NCBI GenBank assembly: GCA_012837335.1
Contig: DURM01000089.1
Coordinates: 1-64,000 of the forward strand
Source of the DNA: Bacillota bacterium
Lineage (GTDB): Bacteria; Bacillota; Limnochordia; Darwinibacteriales; DTU012
Length of the DNA stretch: 64,000 nt
Direction: 5' to 3'
Made by a program: the position numbers and the translations under genes. Below are positions 1 to 8,317 of the stretch, one piece after another; position 1 is the stretch's first letter, and each line of letters opens with the position of its first letter. The notes beneath the pieces were generated by a model. It was given only the letters and a program-made list of their open reading frames with translations. It had not been told where the DNA came from and made no database searches.

Positions 1-825
1 CAAGCACCAGAGACACCGACCGCAGAGGGCCAAATTTCTATGATTGATGCGCTGATCGCCCAGAGAGTAGATGCGATTCTTGTCAGCGCCAATGATCCGG
101 ATGCTTTGGTTCCGATCCTAAGACGTGCCATGGACCGCGGCATTCGGGTTGTAGCATTTGACTCGGCTGTAGCTCCGGCAGGCCGCCATTTATTCTTGAA
201 TCAAGCTGATATGGAATTAATCGGCCGCATTCAAGTGCAGATGCTGGCAGAAATGATTGATTATGAAGGCCAAATCGCAGTTTTAAGTGCTACATCAACA
301 ATGGCTAATCAGAATATCTGGATTGAGTGGATGAAAGAAGAGCTCAAGTTGCCTGCGTACGAAAAGATGGAGTTGGTTTCGATCGTATACGGCGACGACC
401 TGCGTGAAAAAAGCTATAACGAAGCCCTGGGCTTGTTCAGAGCATATCCTGACCTGAAGGGTATTATCTGTCCGACAACAGTTGGCTTGGCTGCAACAGC
501 CCGTGCTATCGAGGACCAAGGCTTGTCCGGAAAAATTGCTCTGACCGGTTTGGGACTGCCGAGCGAGATGGCAGATTACATCCGCAGCGGCACCAGCGAA
601 GCGATTGCGCTGTGGAACCCAATTGATCTTGGTTATGTTTCCACTTACATGGCCTACGGTCTCCTTACCGGTGCAATTGAAGGAAAAGCCGGTGAGACCG
701 TTAATGTTGGCCGCATGGGCGAGAGAGAAATCGTAACAACTGAAGACGGCGGCCTGGAAGTTATTTTAGGAGCTCCTTTTGTGTTTGATAAAGACAACAT
801 CGACGAGTGGTATCAAGTGTACTAA
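1..825 (+). CDS. Sugar ABC transporter substrate-binding protein (RhaS/RbsB/LsrB-like), 5' truncated
   Basis: Periplasmic-binding-protein type 1 fold that delivers a sugar to the ABC importer encoded just downstream. The reading frame is open from base 1, so the signal peptide and first strand lie outside the window; about 274 residues are visible. Visible family features are the segment DAILVSAND, then VVAFDSA and LFLNQAD, and the ligand-contact stretch NQNIWIEW, which resemble rhamnose (RhaS) and AI-2 (LsrB) binding proteins more than RbsB. A second lobe follows (GIICPTTVGLAA, ALTGLGLP, ALWNPIDLGY). The substrate cannot be fixed from sequence. It is first in an operon with a double ATPase, two permeases and a sugar kinase, separated from the ATPase by a stem-loop. 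Confidence 0.85.
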   Translation, partial: QAPETPTAEGQISMIDALIAQRVDAILVSANDPDALVPILRRAMDRGIRVVAFDSAVAPAGRHLFLNQADMELIGRIQVQMLAEMIDYEGQIAVLSATSTMANQNIWIEWMKEELKLPAYEKMELVSIVYGDDLREKSYNEALGLFRAYPDLKGIICPTTVGLAATARAIEDQGLSGKIALTGLGLPSEMADYIRSGTSEAIALWNPIDLGYVSTYMAYGLLTGAIEGKAGETVNVGRMGEREIVTTEDGGLEVILGAPFVFDKDNIDEWYQVY

Positions 826-841
826 ATAAAAATAAAAGAGG

Positions 842-865
842 GGAAGCGGGTTGATACCCGCTTCC
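842..865 (+). promoter_or_regulatory. Intercistronic stem-loop between binding protein and ATPase genes
   Basis: A perfect 10-bp stem (842-851 with 856-865) closed by a 4-nt loop. No T-run follows, so it is not a standard intrinsic terminator. Such hairpins behind binding-protein genes often protect the upstream mRNA or partly attenuate readthrough, giving more binding protein than transporter. That role is inferred. Confidence 0.6.
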
Positions 866-914
866 GATTCACTGCATGATTGTTCACAACACTTCATAAA
901 AGGAGAAGGTCTCA

Positions 915-2426
915 GTGGCAGATTATATTCTCGAACTCCGTAATCTAACCAAAAGATTTCCTGGTGTTACAGCACTTAATCAAGTGGAATTTCAACTTAA
1001 ACCAGGTGAAATCCACGCCTTGGTCGGTGAGAACGGAGCCGGTAAATCTACTTTGATTAAAATAATCACCGGGGTACACCAGCCTGATGAGGGTCAGATT
1101 ATTCTTAATGGAGAACCGGTTTCTTTTGCAGGTCCGCTTAATGCGCAGCAGGCGGGGATTGCTGCCATCTACCAGGATCCTACTTTTTTTGCTGATTTGA
1201 GTATTACTGAAAACGTGTTTATGGGGCATCCGGTACTTTATCCGAAATCGCGCCGCATTAATTGGCCAGCTATGCATAAGACAACCAAAAAGCTTCTGCA
1301 GGATCTGCAGCTTGATGTCAGTCCGGATACGCAAATGAGATATTTAAATGTAGCGGAGCGTCAGCTGGTGGAGATTGCGAAAGCGCTGTCAATCGATTCA
1401 AAAATCTTAATTATGGATGAACCGACATCAGCCCTGACTATTCAGGAAACTGAGCGGTTATTTAGTATTATTCGCAAATTGCGTGCTGATGGAGCTGCAG
1501 TTATTTTTATCTCTCATCGTTTAGAGGAAGTGTTTGATCTTGCGGATCGAGTAACCGTGCTTAGAGACGGCAAGTACATCGGGACCAACAACATTAATGA
1601 AGTATCGGTGCAGAAGGTTATTCAAATGATGGTTGGGCGGCCCATGCACGAGATGTACCCAAAAGCAGCTGTGGAACTTGGGGAAGAAATATTCCGAGTT
1701 GATGGATTTACCAAGCATGGTGAGTTTTCCAACGTTTCTTTAAGTCTCAGAAAAGGAGAGATTCTCGGCATCGCGGGTTTGGTGGGCGCTGGCAGAACCG
1801 AATTGGCCGAAGCTATTTTTGGTATCAGCCGTCCGGATCAGGGGAAAATTTATTTGGGGGGCAAGGAGCTAGCTGTCCGCTCGCCCCATGATGCGCTGAA
1901 CTGTGGAATTGCCTATCTCCCTGAGGATCGACAGCGCTGCGGTTTGATTGTGCCCATGAATGTCGCATCTAATATTACGATTTCAATTCTCGATAGCTTT
2001 AAGTATAAAATACTTAATAAAGCTCGGGAAAGCGATATTGCGAAACGGTTTGTCGATCAATTATATATTCGCACTTCTGGTGTATCGCAGTTGGTGAGGA
2101 ATCTTTCCGGCGGAAACCAGCAGAAAGTAGTGCTGGCTAAGTGGATGGCTACAAATCCGCATGTTCTGATTTTAGACGAACCGACTAAGGGAATTGATGT
2201 CCAGGCTAAAACAGCTGTTTATAATTTAATGAATGATTTGGCTGCGCAGGGATTAGGCATTATTCTGATCTCATCTGAACTGCCCGAGATTATTGGCATG
2301 TCCGATCGGATTTTAGTTATGCATGAGGGGCAAATTGCGGCAGAATTTAAGCGGGGTGAAGCTACTCAGGAGCTGATCCTCCAGGCAGCTATCGGCAGAA
2401 AACAGCTGGAAGCTGATGTATCATAA
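915..2426 (+). CDS. Sugar ABC transporter ATPase, two nucleotide-binding domains (RbsA/RhaT/MglA family)
   Basis: Energises the sugar importer. The 503-aa length and tandem ABC domains are typical of the RbsA/MglA/AraG class. Domain 1 has Walker A GENGAGKST (residues 38-46), a degenerate signature near 143 and Walker B ILIMDEPTSA. Domain 2 has the degenerate P-loop GLVGAGRTE usual in this class, signature LSGGNQQKV (about 397) and Walker B ILDEPTKGID. The start is GTG at 915 with a Shine-Dalgarno AGGAGAAGG just upstream. It lies between the binding-protein gene and two permease genes and is probably co-transcribed with both. Confidence 0.93.
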   Translation: MADYILELRNLTKRFPGVTALNQVEFQLKPGEIHALVGENGAGKSTLIKIITGVHQPDEGQIILNGEPVSFAGPLNAQQAGIAAIYQDPTFFADLSITENVFMGHPVLYPKSRRINWPAMHKTTKKLLQDLQLDVSPDTQMRYLNVAERQLVEIAKALSIDSKILIMDEPTSALTIQETERLFSIIRKLRADGAAVIFISHRLEEVFDLADRVTVLRDGKYIGTNNINEVSVQKVIQMMVGRPMHEMYPKAAVELGEEIFRVDGFTKHGEFSNVSLSLRKGEILGIAGLVGAGRTELAEAIFGISRPDQGKIYLGGKELAVRSPHDALNCGIAYLPEDRQRCGLIVPMNVASNITISILDSFKYKILNKARESDIAKRFVDQLYIRTSGVSQLVRNLSGGNQQKVVLAKWMATNPHVLILDEPTKGIDVQAKTAVYNLMNDLAAQGLGIILISSELPEIIGMSDRILVMHEGQIAAEFKRGEATQELILQAAIGRKQLEADVS

Positions 2427-2438
2427 GGGGGCTTAGAG

Positions 2439-3446
2439 ATGATACAATTAACATCAGAAAGACGCCGCTTACTTGCGAAAGCAGTTGTCAGGCGGGAAAC
2501 CAGCCTGATTGTATTTACGCTTTTATTGATAATAGGTGTATCAATTCGCAGCCCACGGTTTTTATCCGCTGCTAATTTTAACGATATCCTGCTTAACGGA
2601 GCAATTCTGGCTGTGGTGGCTGTCGGTCAGATGATGGTAGTAATCACCGGTGGAATTGATCTGTCGGTTGGCTCAGGATTAGCTCTTTCGGGAATGCTTG
2701 TCGGTTTAATTTATAAACATGGGTATGGGTTAAATCCGCTTCTTGCTCTAATTTTAGGCGGTTTGATCGGTTTAGTGCTGGGCAGCATCAATGGTTTTCT
2801 GATCAGCAAAGCTGCTGTTCCCCCCATTATTGCAACCTTAGGAACGATGTCTGTTTATCGGGGGCTGATTTTTATCGCCAGCAAGGGTCAGTGGGTAAGT
2901 GCTCATGAAATGCCCAGCAATTTTATTAGGCTGGCGCGGGGACATATCCTCGGTATACCAAATCTGATCTTTATGACCGTGGTCTGCTATGCGATTTTTT
3001 ATTATTTCCTGACTCATACCAAACCCGGCAGAGAGATTTACGCTGTCGGTGGCAATGCGGAGGCTGCCCGGGTGGTCGGCATTAATGTAGATAGGATTAA
3101 GTATCTGGTCTACACGCTGTCAGGCTTATTGTACGGATTATGTGGTGTTTTGTGGGTTTCCCGCTTTGCATCCGCCCAGAGTGACTCAGCAACAGGTTTT
3201 GAGTTCTCCACTGTCACTGCAATCGTCATCGGCGGAGTCAGTGTCTTCGGCGGTACGGGCAAAATTACCGGGGTTCTTCTTGGTGCTCTCTTAATCTCAA
3301 TAGTAGAAAACGCCCTCGCTGTTACTCAGGTATCACCATTTTGGCAGTTGGCAATTCAAGGCTTCATCATTCTGCTGGCCGTGGTCTTGGATGCGGTGAT
3401 GAAGACCAGAGACAAAAAAGCAGCAGCAAGGGGGCAAGAGGCATGA
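2439..3446 (+). CDS. Sugar ABC transporter permease 1 (RbsC/RhaP-like)
   Basis: 335-aa polytopic membrane protein of the BPD_transp_2 family. It has the hallmark VVITGGIDLSVGS segment near residues 67-79, GREIYAVGGNAEAARVVGI on a cytoplasmic loop and the glycine-rich TAIVIGGVSVFGG coupling region. The N-terminal transmembrane helix follows a short basic cytoplasmic tail. It starts at ATG 2439 after GGGGG and is followed by a 4-nt ATGA overlap with the second permease. Two dissimilar permeases in tandem are usual for rhamnose and AI-2 importers, whereas ribose systems use one. Confidence 0.92.
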   Translation: MIQLTSERRRLLAKAVVRRETSLIVFTLLLIIGVSIRSPRFLSAANFNDILLNGAILAVVAVGQMMVVITGGIDLSVGSGLALSGMLVGLIYKHGYGLNPLLALILGGLIGLVLGSINGFLISKAAVPPIIATLGTMSVYRGLIFIASKGQWVSAHEMPSNFIRLARGHILGIPNLIFMTVVCYAIFYYFLTHTKPGREIYAVGGNAEAARVVGINVDRIKYLVYTLSGLLYGLCGVLWVSRFASAQSDSATGFEFSTVTAIVIGGVSVFGGTGKITGVLLGALLISIVENALAVTQVSPFWQLAIQGFIILLAVVLDAVMKTRDKKAAARGQEA

Positions 3447-4402
3447 CCAGAATCTTTAGGCATTGGGAATTTATTCTGCTGTTACTGCTGGTAGGAGTCT
3501 TTATATTGATGTCCAATCTATCTCCATATTTTCTGGACATCCGCAATCTATTTGACTCTACCCTCCATTTTACTGAGAAGGGTATCATTGCCCTGTGCAT
3601 GACTTTTATTGTTATCACGGGAAATGTGGACCTGTCTGTAGCTTCCAACATGGCGATGTCAGCAGCGGTGATGGGGATTGCTTACCGCTCAGGAATGGAC
3701 ATTTGGACTGCGGCTGGGCTCTGCCTGCTGGTAGGTGCACTTGGAGGTCTATTTAACGGATTGGTGATCACCAGGTTTAAGCTGCCGGCGATGGTAGTTA
3801 CATTAGCCACCTTTTCCTTATTCAGGGGCATCGCTTATGTGCTTCTGGGAAATCAGGCGGTCACTGGATATCCTTGGGATTTCGCTGATATCGGCCAGGG
3901 GTACTTTGCTGGAACAATGATTCCCAATCAGCTGGTGATTTTTGCGGTTTTGGCGGTTATTTTCGGATTCATTCTCCACAAGACCACCTTTGGACGCTAT
4001 GTCTATGCCATCGGCAATAACGAAGATGCCTGCCGATATTCCGGAATACCGGTTGATCGCATTAAGCTGATTCTCTTTACGGTCAGCGGGCTTTTGTCTG
4101 CTTTTGCGGCCATCTTACTCACGTCAAGAATTTACAGCACCAGACCGAATATTGCTCAAGGATATGAGTTGGAAGTTATTACCGCGGTTGTTTTAGGAGG
4201 CGTCAGCATCAATGGTGGTTCCGGATCGATGTTGGGTGTAGTTCTGTCGCTGTTCTTAATTGGGTTCGCCCGCTTTGGGATGAGTCTTTTGAACGTGCCG
4301 GCGCAGGTAATGACTGTAATCATCGGCTGTCTGTTGATTTGCGCGATTCTGCTGCCGCGTCTGGTGGACCGGTTAACTCAGAAAACCAGCAAAACTGGAT
4401 AG
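3443..4402 (+). CDS. Sugar ABC transporter permease 2 (RbsC/RhaQ-like)
   Basis: 319-aa partner permease, homologous to the preceding gene (VITGNVDLSVAS, GRYVYAIGNNEDA, TAVVLGGVSINGGSG). The start is ATG 3443, overlapping the previous stop by 4 nt (ATGA) and therefore translationally coupled; the frame extends further upstream inside the first permease but that part is not membrane-like. It probably forms the heterodimeric channel with permease 1. About 110 nt without a terminator separate it from the kinase gene. Confidence 0.92.
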   Translation: MTRIFRHWEFILLLLLVGVFILMSNLSPYFLDIRNLFDSTLHFTEKGIIALCMTFIVITGNVDLSVASNMAMSAAVMGIAYRSGMDIWTAAGLCLLVGALGGLFNGLVITRFKLPAMVVTLATFSLFRGIAYVLLGNQAVTGYPWDFADIGQGYFAGTMIPNQLVIFAVLAVIFGFILHKTTFGRYVYAIGNNEDACRYSGIPVDRIKLILFTVSGLLSAFAAILLTSRIYSTRPNIAQGYELEVITAVVLGGVSINGGSGSMLGVVLSLFLIGFARFGMSLLNVPAQVMTVIIGCLLICAILLPRLVDRLTQKTSKTG

Positions 4403-4515
4403 GATAGAATATTATCGATTACAGAAACTAAAGGTGAAGCAGGATTATTCATTAAATAATCTAAATGTATTACCATGAATTAGGAACAGTTATTACACTA
4501 CAGGGAGGTTTTAGC

Positions 4516-5595
4516 GTGAGTATTGAACTGCGAAAAGATTGTAAATACGCCATGATCGTGCCTACCAGCATGGGAGTTAGAATCACTCCTTTGGATGGAC
4601 AGCCTGTATATGCAAGCGACAGATACATTATGCATGCGACCAGTGCTGAAACTAATGTAGCTAGTATTTCGTCGTATCTTGGTTTACCTGTAAAGGTATT
4701 GACTACATTTGTTAAAGGCAGCCCAATTGCTCAGTTCATTAAGAACAATCTCGCCAGCCGCCATATGGACTATGAAGGTCCTGAGGTAGATCAAGGTGGA
4801 CCTTGGGGTTACCGGCATCAGTTTAATATTGCTGACAGCGGATATGGTACCCGTGGTCCTAGAGTTCACAATGACCGGGCTGGTGAGGTAGGGCGGACCT
4901 TAAATGCCAAAGATTTTGACTTGGACCGCATCTTTGGTGAAGAAGGCGCCCAGATTGTGCATATGTCCGGGTTGATCGCTGCTCTCTCAGAAGAAACCAG
5001 CCAGTTCTGCCTGGAAATCGCTCGAGCAGCTAAAAAATACGGTACACGCATCTCTTTTGATCTCAACTACCGCGCTACTTTCTGGAAAGGTCGTGAACAG
5101 GAACTGCGCGAGGTGTTTACCGAGATTGCCAGTGTATCTGATATCTTAATTGGGAATGAAGAAGACTACCAGTTGTGCTTAGGAATTGAAGGTCCGGAAG
5201 CAGGCGGAAAAGATATAGCTGAGACAATCGATCATTTCAAAGAAATGATTGGTAGAGTTAAGCAAGCATTTCCAAACGCCAGTGTGTTTGCTAACACCCT
5301 GCGGGAAGTAGTCAGCGTTAACCACCATCTCTGGGGTGCAATTCTGTTGGAAGGCGATAATTGGCATGTTGTTGAGCCGCGGCCGATCACCGTACTGGAC
5401 CGCATTGGCGGTGGTGACGGATTTGTCGGAGGCCTGCTCTACTCTATTCTGCGGCAATGGGATCCAGAAAAATGGGTTCAATTTGCCTGGGCTACCGGAG
5501 CAATGGCTACAACCTTCTTGACCGACTATGCCCAACCGGTTGACGAGGCGCAGGTGTGGAGTATTTGGGAAGGTAACGCCCGCGTCCAGAGATAA
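4516..5595 (+). CDS. PfkB-family carbohydrate kinase (2-keto-3-deoxygluconate kinase-like)
   Basis: Predicted cytoplasmic ATP-dependent sugar kinase, 359 aa. The C-terminal PfkB signature region is seen as LDRIGGGDGFVGG, with the catalytic Asp in GGGD. SFDLNYRATFW and ILIGNEEDY are typical of KDG-kinase-like members. I chose GTG 4516 because GGGAGG lies 7-12 nt upstream; an ATG 17 codons earlier has no ribosome-binding site. As the only catabolic gene next to the importer it probably phosphorylates the imported sugar or a derivative. No isomerase, dehydratase or aldolase is present in the window. A clear terminator follows. Confidence 0.82.
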   Translation: MSIELRKDCKYAMIVPTSMGVRITPLDGQPVYASDRYIMHATSAETNVASISSYLGLPVKVLTTFVKGSPIAQFIKNNLASRHMDYEGPEVDQGGPWGYRHQFNIADSGYGTRGPRVHNDRAGEVGRTLNAKDFDLDRIFGEEGAQIVHMSGLIAALSEETSQFCLEIARAAKKYGTRISFDLNYRATFWKGREQELREVFTEIASVSDILIGNEEDYQLCLGIEGPEAGGKDIAETIDHFKEMIGRVKQAFPNASVFANTLREVVSVNHHLWGAILLEGDNWHVVEPRPITVLDRIGGGDGFVGGLLYSILRQWDPEKWVQFAWATGAMATTFLTDYAQPVDEAQVWSIWEGNARVQR

Positions 5596-5631
5596 AACAA
5601 GCGTAAAATATAATGGAATAACGGTAAATGA

Positions 5632-5680
5632 GCACCCCAAATGCCGCCTTTGCTCTCTTGGCATTTGGCGGTGCTTTTTT
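5632..5680 (+). terminator. Intrinsic terminator of the sugar importer-kinase operon
   Basis: The stem GCACC-CCAAATGCC pairs with GGCATTTGG-CGGTGC with one bulged base, followed by TTTTTT at 5675-5680. Confidence 0.9.
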
Positions 5681-5766
5681 ATTGAGATCTGAGGGGGAAG
5701 GAAAGAACGCGGGCAGGCAAGAATACTAGAAACAGCTACTAAATGCTTTTAATCAGAGGGATTATC

Positions 5767-6162
5767 ATGAATAAAAATAAGAGAATTATCCTGGTTTTTT
5801 CAATCATACCCATCCTGGTGTTAGGTTACTTGGCGTATAAAGGCCTGGAAGGTACAGCCGCTTATTACTATACAATTGAAGAAGCGGTGAACCTGGAGGC
5901 GGGCAGCCGGAAAATTCGCATCAAAGGCAGTCTTGTTGCGAACAGTGTAGATTATCAGCCGGAAATACCACTGCTTTCCTTTACAATCAGCCATGGCGAA
6001 AACCAGCTCAGCGTCCGGCATAAAGGTGTGCTGCCTAACAACTTGACCCATGCTGATGAAATCATTGTTGAAGGCAGGTTTAATGACGTTGGGGAGTTTG
6101 AAGCCAGCAAGCTGATGCTTCAGTGTCCGTCAAAATATGAAGATGGTTCTGGAGGCAGATAG
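5767..6162 (+). CDS. ccmE: Cytochrome c maturation heme chaperone CcmE, Cys (CxxxY) variant
   Basis: 131-aa membrane-anchored heme chaperone. An N-terminal transmembrane helix (about 7-25) is followed by an OB-fold beta domain (RIKGSLV, PLLSFTIS, ADEIIVEGRF). In most CcmE proteins a His in HxxxY carries heme covalently; here the motif is C120-P-S-K-Y124, the CxxxY type known from archaea and Desulfovibrio (System I*). I chose ATG 5767 because AGAGGG lies just upstream; an in-frame ATG at 5743 lacks a site. It abuts ccmA with no gap. CcmF and CcmH are not in the window. Confidence 0.88.
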   Translation: MNKNKRIILVFSIIPILVLGYLAYKGLEGTAAYYYTIEEAVNLEAGSRKIRIKGSLVANSVDYQPEIPLLSFTISHGENQLSVRHKGVLPNNLTHADEIIVEGRFNDVGEFEASKLMLQCPSKYEDGSGGR

Positions 6163-6804
6163 GTGGAGGGCATTTTAGTCGTTGAAAGACTGTGTAAACA
6201 GATTGAAGCTAAGGTCATTCTCGATCAGATTTCCTTTACGGCAAAAACCGGCGATTTAATAGTTGTCACCGGGCGTAATGGAGCAGGCAAAACGACGCTG
6301 CTGCGGGTTCTTGCCGGTTTAATGCCGAAAACTTCCGGAAAAATCCTGTGGAATCAGGAGGAGAATGGATTAAAGCATTGGAAAATAGGGTATTTATCCC
6401 ACCTACCCATGCTTTATGAATCCCTGTCGGTTCTAGATAATCTGCGCTTCTTTGCTAAGCTGTACGGCTGCTGGTCATTGGAGCGGGGTAGAGAGCTGCT
6501 GACAGAGTTTGGTCTGTGGCCGGAGCGTTATGAGTTAACCGGTGTGCTGTCGCGCGGTATGAAGCAGCGGCTGGCGCTTGCCCGTGCGTTAATTAATGAT
6601 CCGGATGTAATATTATATGATGAGCCTTTTACCGGTTTGGACAGGGAGGGAACCGCTTTGCTGCAGGGCATCTTAAAGCGGAAGCAGATAAACTCGATCC
6701 AGATCCTGGTAGCTCATGATTTAGGTTATGTGAATGGGCTTGACTATCGAATGATGATAATTGAAGGCGGAAAAATGGTTGAAGAAGGGATTACAGGTGT
6801 CTGA
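6163..6804 (+). CDS. ccmA: Heme exporter ATP-binding protein CcmA
   Basis: 213-aa ABC ATPase that, in characterised systems, powers release of holo-CcmE from the CcmABCD complex. Walker A GRNGAGKTT, signature LSRGMKQRLALARAL, Walker B VILYDEPFTGLD and a switch His in VAHD are all present. The start is GTG directly after the ccmE stop, with GGAGG upstream. The gene order ccmE-A-B-C-D and the small size identify it as CcmA rather than a generic ABC-2 ATPase. Confidence 0.87.
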   Translation: MEGILVVERLCKQIEAKVILDQISFTAKTGDLIVVTGRNGAGKTTLLRVLAGLMPKTSGKILWNQEENGLKHWKIGYLSHLPMLYESLSVLDNLRFFAKLYGCWSLERGRELLTEFGLWPERYELTGVLSRGMKQRLALARALINDPDVILYDEPFTGLDREGTALLQGILKRKQINSIQILVAHDLGYVNGLDYRMMIIEGGKMVEEGITGV

Positions 6805-7477
6805 GTACGGGCGCAGAATTTGGCTGATTTTTCGTAAAGATCTCCGCGTGGAGCTCTTGACTTCACATAATTTTATATCTACAGCTGTCTTTGGTATTAT
6901 GCTGGTTGTGATTTTCAGCTTTGCATTTCAGCTGACAGATTTCCCGGTTGACAAAGCATTTGGAGCTGTTATTTGGGTCAGCGTTTTCTTTACTTCCACG
7001 CTCAGTCTGCAGCGTTTGTTTGGTGTTGAGGAAGAAAACGATGCCCTGAGTGCTCTGCTGTTAGCAGTAGGTGACAGAGGCAGTATTTTTTTGGCTAAAA
7101 TGCTTGCCAATTTGACTGTGCTGCTCCTTTTGGAAATGATTATCCTTCCGCCTGCTTGGATATTGATAAATGCTCGAATCAATCCCAATCGAATTGGCTT
7201 CTTGATAGCAGCGCTTTTTTTGGGCAGCTGGGGCTTGGCTGCTGTGGGGACGGTGGTTAACGCCCTTGCGGTTCAAGTTCCGAATACGCGGCTGCTGTTT
7301 CCAATTCTGCTGTTTCCACTGCTGCTGCCAATCCTAATCGGAGGTGTGCTCTGTGTCAGCGCTGCTTTGGATTCAAGTGCGGATTTAATCCCGGGCTGGC
7401 TTTATCTAATGCTCTGTTTTGATTTGATTTACACAGTAGTGCCGTTTGTGCTGTTTGATTGGATTCTGGAGGGCTGA
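6797..7477 (+). CDS. ccmB: Heme exporter permease CcmB
   Basis: 226-aa integral membrane protein with about six transmembrane segments. It has the family-typical N-terminus (FRKDLRVELLTSHNF), the cytoplasmic EEENDALSALL loop and the C-terminal half LFPILLFPLLLPILIGG. I chose GTG 6797, preceded by GAAGGGA and overlapping ccmA by 8 nt; a TTG 12 codons upstream has no site. It forms the membrane part of the CcmAB transporter with CcmA and CcmC. Confidence 0.87.
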   Translation: MSEYGRRIWLIFRKDLRVELLTSHNFISTAVFGIMLVVIFSFAFQLTDFPVDKAFGAVIWVSVFFTSTLSLQRLFGVEEENDALSALLLAVGDRGSIFLAKMLANLTVLLLLEMIILPPAWILINARINPNRIGFLIAALFLGSWGLAAVGTVVNALAVQVPNTRLLFPILLFPLLLPILIGGVLCVSAALDSSADLIPGWLYLMLCFDLIYTVVPFVLFDWILEG

Positions 7478-7481
7478 AAAG

Positions 7482-8150
7482 GTGCTGGAAAAGTTGAAAA
7501 GGTTGATTTTGCTGCTGTTGGGGATTTTGGTGCCCGGTAATATATATTTGATCTTTGTTTATGCTCCAGAAGAGAAAACGATGGGAGCTGTGCAGAAAGT
7601 GTTCTACGCCCATGTGGCGAGTGCGTGGATCGGTATGCTGGCATTTGCGGTGGTATTCTTCTTTAGTATTAGGTATCTGATCACAAGAGAGCGTGCCAGC
7701 AGTCAGCTGGCGCTTGCTTCCGCAGAAATCGGCACTGTTTTTATTACCAATGTGCTTTTGACCGGACCGATGTGGGCGAAACCAGTGTGGAACACATGGT
7801 GGACATGGGATCCCCGATTAACAACCACTACAGTGATGTGGTTTATGTATCTGGCGTATCTAATTCTCCACAGCGGCGGAGCTAGTGAGAACCGGCGCAG
7901 ATTGGCAGCAGTGTATGGGATAATCGCATTTATCAATGTACCGATCGTATTCTTTTCAGCCCGATGGTGGCGGTCAATTCATCCTGTGGTGATTACCGCA
8001 GCGGAAACCGGGCTGTCAGACCTTATGAAGATCACTCTGCTCTTCACATTGGGGACGTTTACCTTAATCTATCTTTACTTTTTGGCGTTAAGATTTCGCA
8101 GTCTCAGACTGGAAGAGCGGATTAACAACCTAAAGGGGGGCGGGCGGTGA
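7482..8150 (+). CDS. ccmC: Heme export protein CcmC
   Basis: 222-aa heme handling protein with six transmembrane segments and the tryptophan-rich loop WNTWWTWDPRLT. The flanking histidines are FYAHVASAW, before the loop, and RSIHPVVI, after it; they match the axial heme ligands of the family. CcmC loads heme onto CcmE. I chose GTG 7482, with GGAGGG about 9 nt upstream of it. It overlaps the following ccmD-like gene by 4 nt (GTGA). Confidence 0.92.
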   Translation: MLEKLKRLILLLLGILVPGNIYLIFVYAPEEKTMGAVQKVFYAHVASAWIGMLAFAVVFFFSIRYLITRERASSQLALASAEIGTVFITNVLLTGPMWAKPVWNTWWTWDPRLTTTTVMWFMYLAYLILHSGGASENRRRLAAVYGIIAFINVPIVFFSARWWRSIHPVVITAAETGLSDLMKITLLFTLGTFTLIYLYFLALRFRSLRLEERINNLKGGGR

Positions 8151-8278
8151 CTTATTTGGCTGCGGCTTACTCAATTGTGTGGTTATTAATGTTAGGATAC
8201 ACGGTGTTTCTGCACCGACATCAGGATAAGTTGGAGAAGCGGCTGGCAGTATTGGAGGAAACAAAGATAGAAAAATAG
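8147..8278 (+). CDS. ccmD: Small CcmD-like heme exporter subunit
   Basis: 43-aa protein below the usual gene-calling size. It has one hydrophobic helix (AAAYSIVWLLMLGYTVFL) followed by a highly charged tail, the topology of CcmD, which in other bacteria helps release holo-CcmE. The GTG start overlaps the ccmC stop (GTGA) and follows a G-rich Shine-Dalgarno. Position and topology support the call; sequence conservation in CcmD is too weak to prove it. A strong terminator follows within 10 nt. Confidence 0.75.
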   Translation: MTYLAAAYSIVWLLMLGYTVFLHRHQDKLEKRLAVLEETKIEK

Positions 8279-8281
8279 TTG

Positions 8282-8317
8282 AAAAAAAGACTGCTGCCTT
8301 AATTGGCAGCAGTCTCT
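8282..8317. terminator. Bidirectional intrinsic terminator between convergent operons
   Basis: The perfect 10-bp stem GACTGCTGCC/GGCAGCAGTC (8289-8298 with 8305-8314) has a 6-nt loop. An A7 run on the left serves as the T-run for the minus strand; the + side has TCTATTT. Confidence 0.85.

Noticed and set aside
3341-3442. 34-residue N-terminal extension of the second sugar permease
   Set aside because: Overlaps the first permease; ATG 3443 in an ATGA overlap gives the normal family start.
5179-5664. 161-codon minus-strand frame opposite the PfkB kinase
   Set aside because: It runs into the terminator hairpin and has no coding signature; the kinase frame is well supported.
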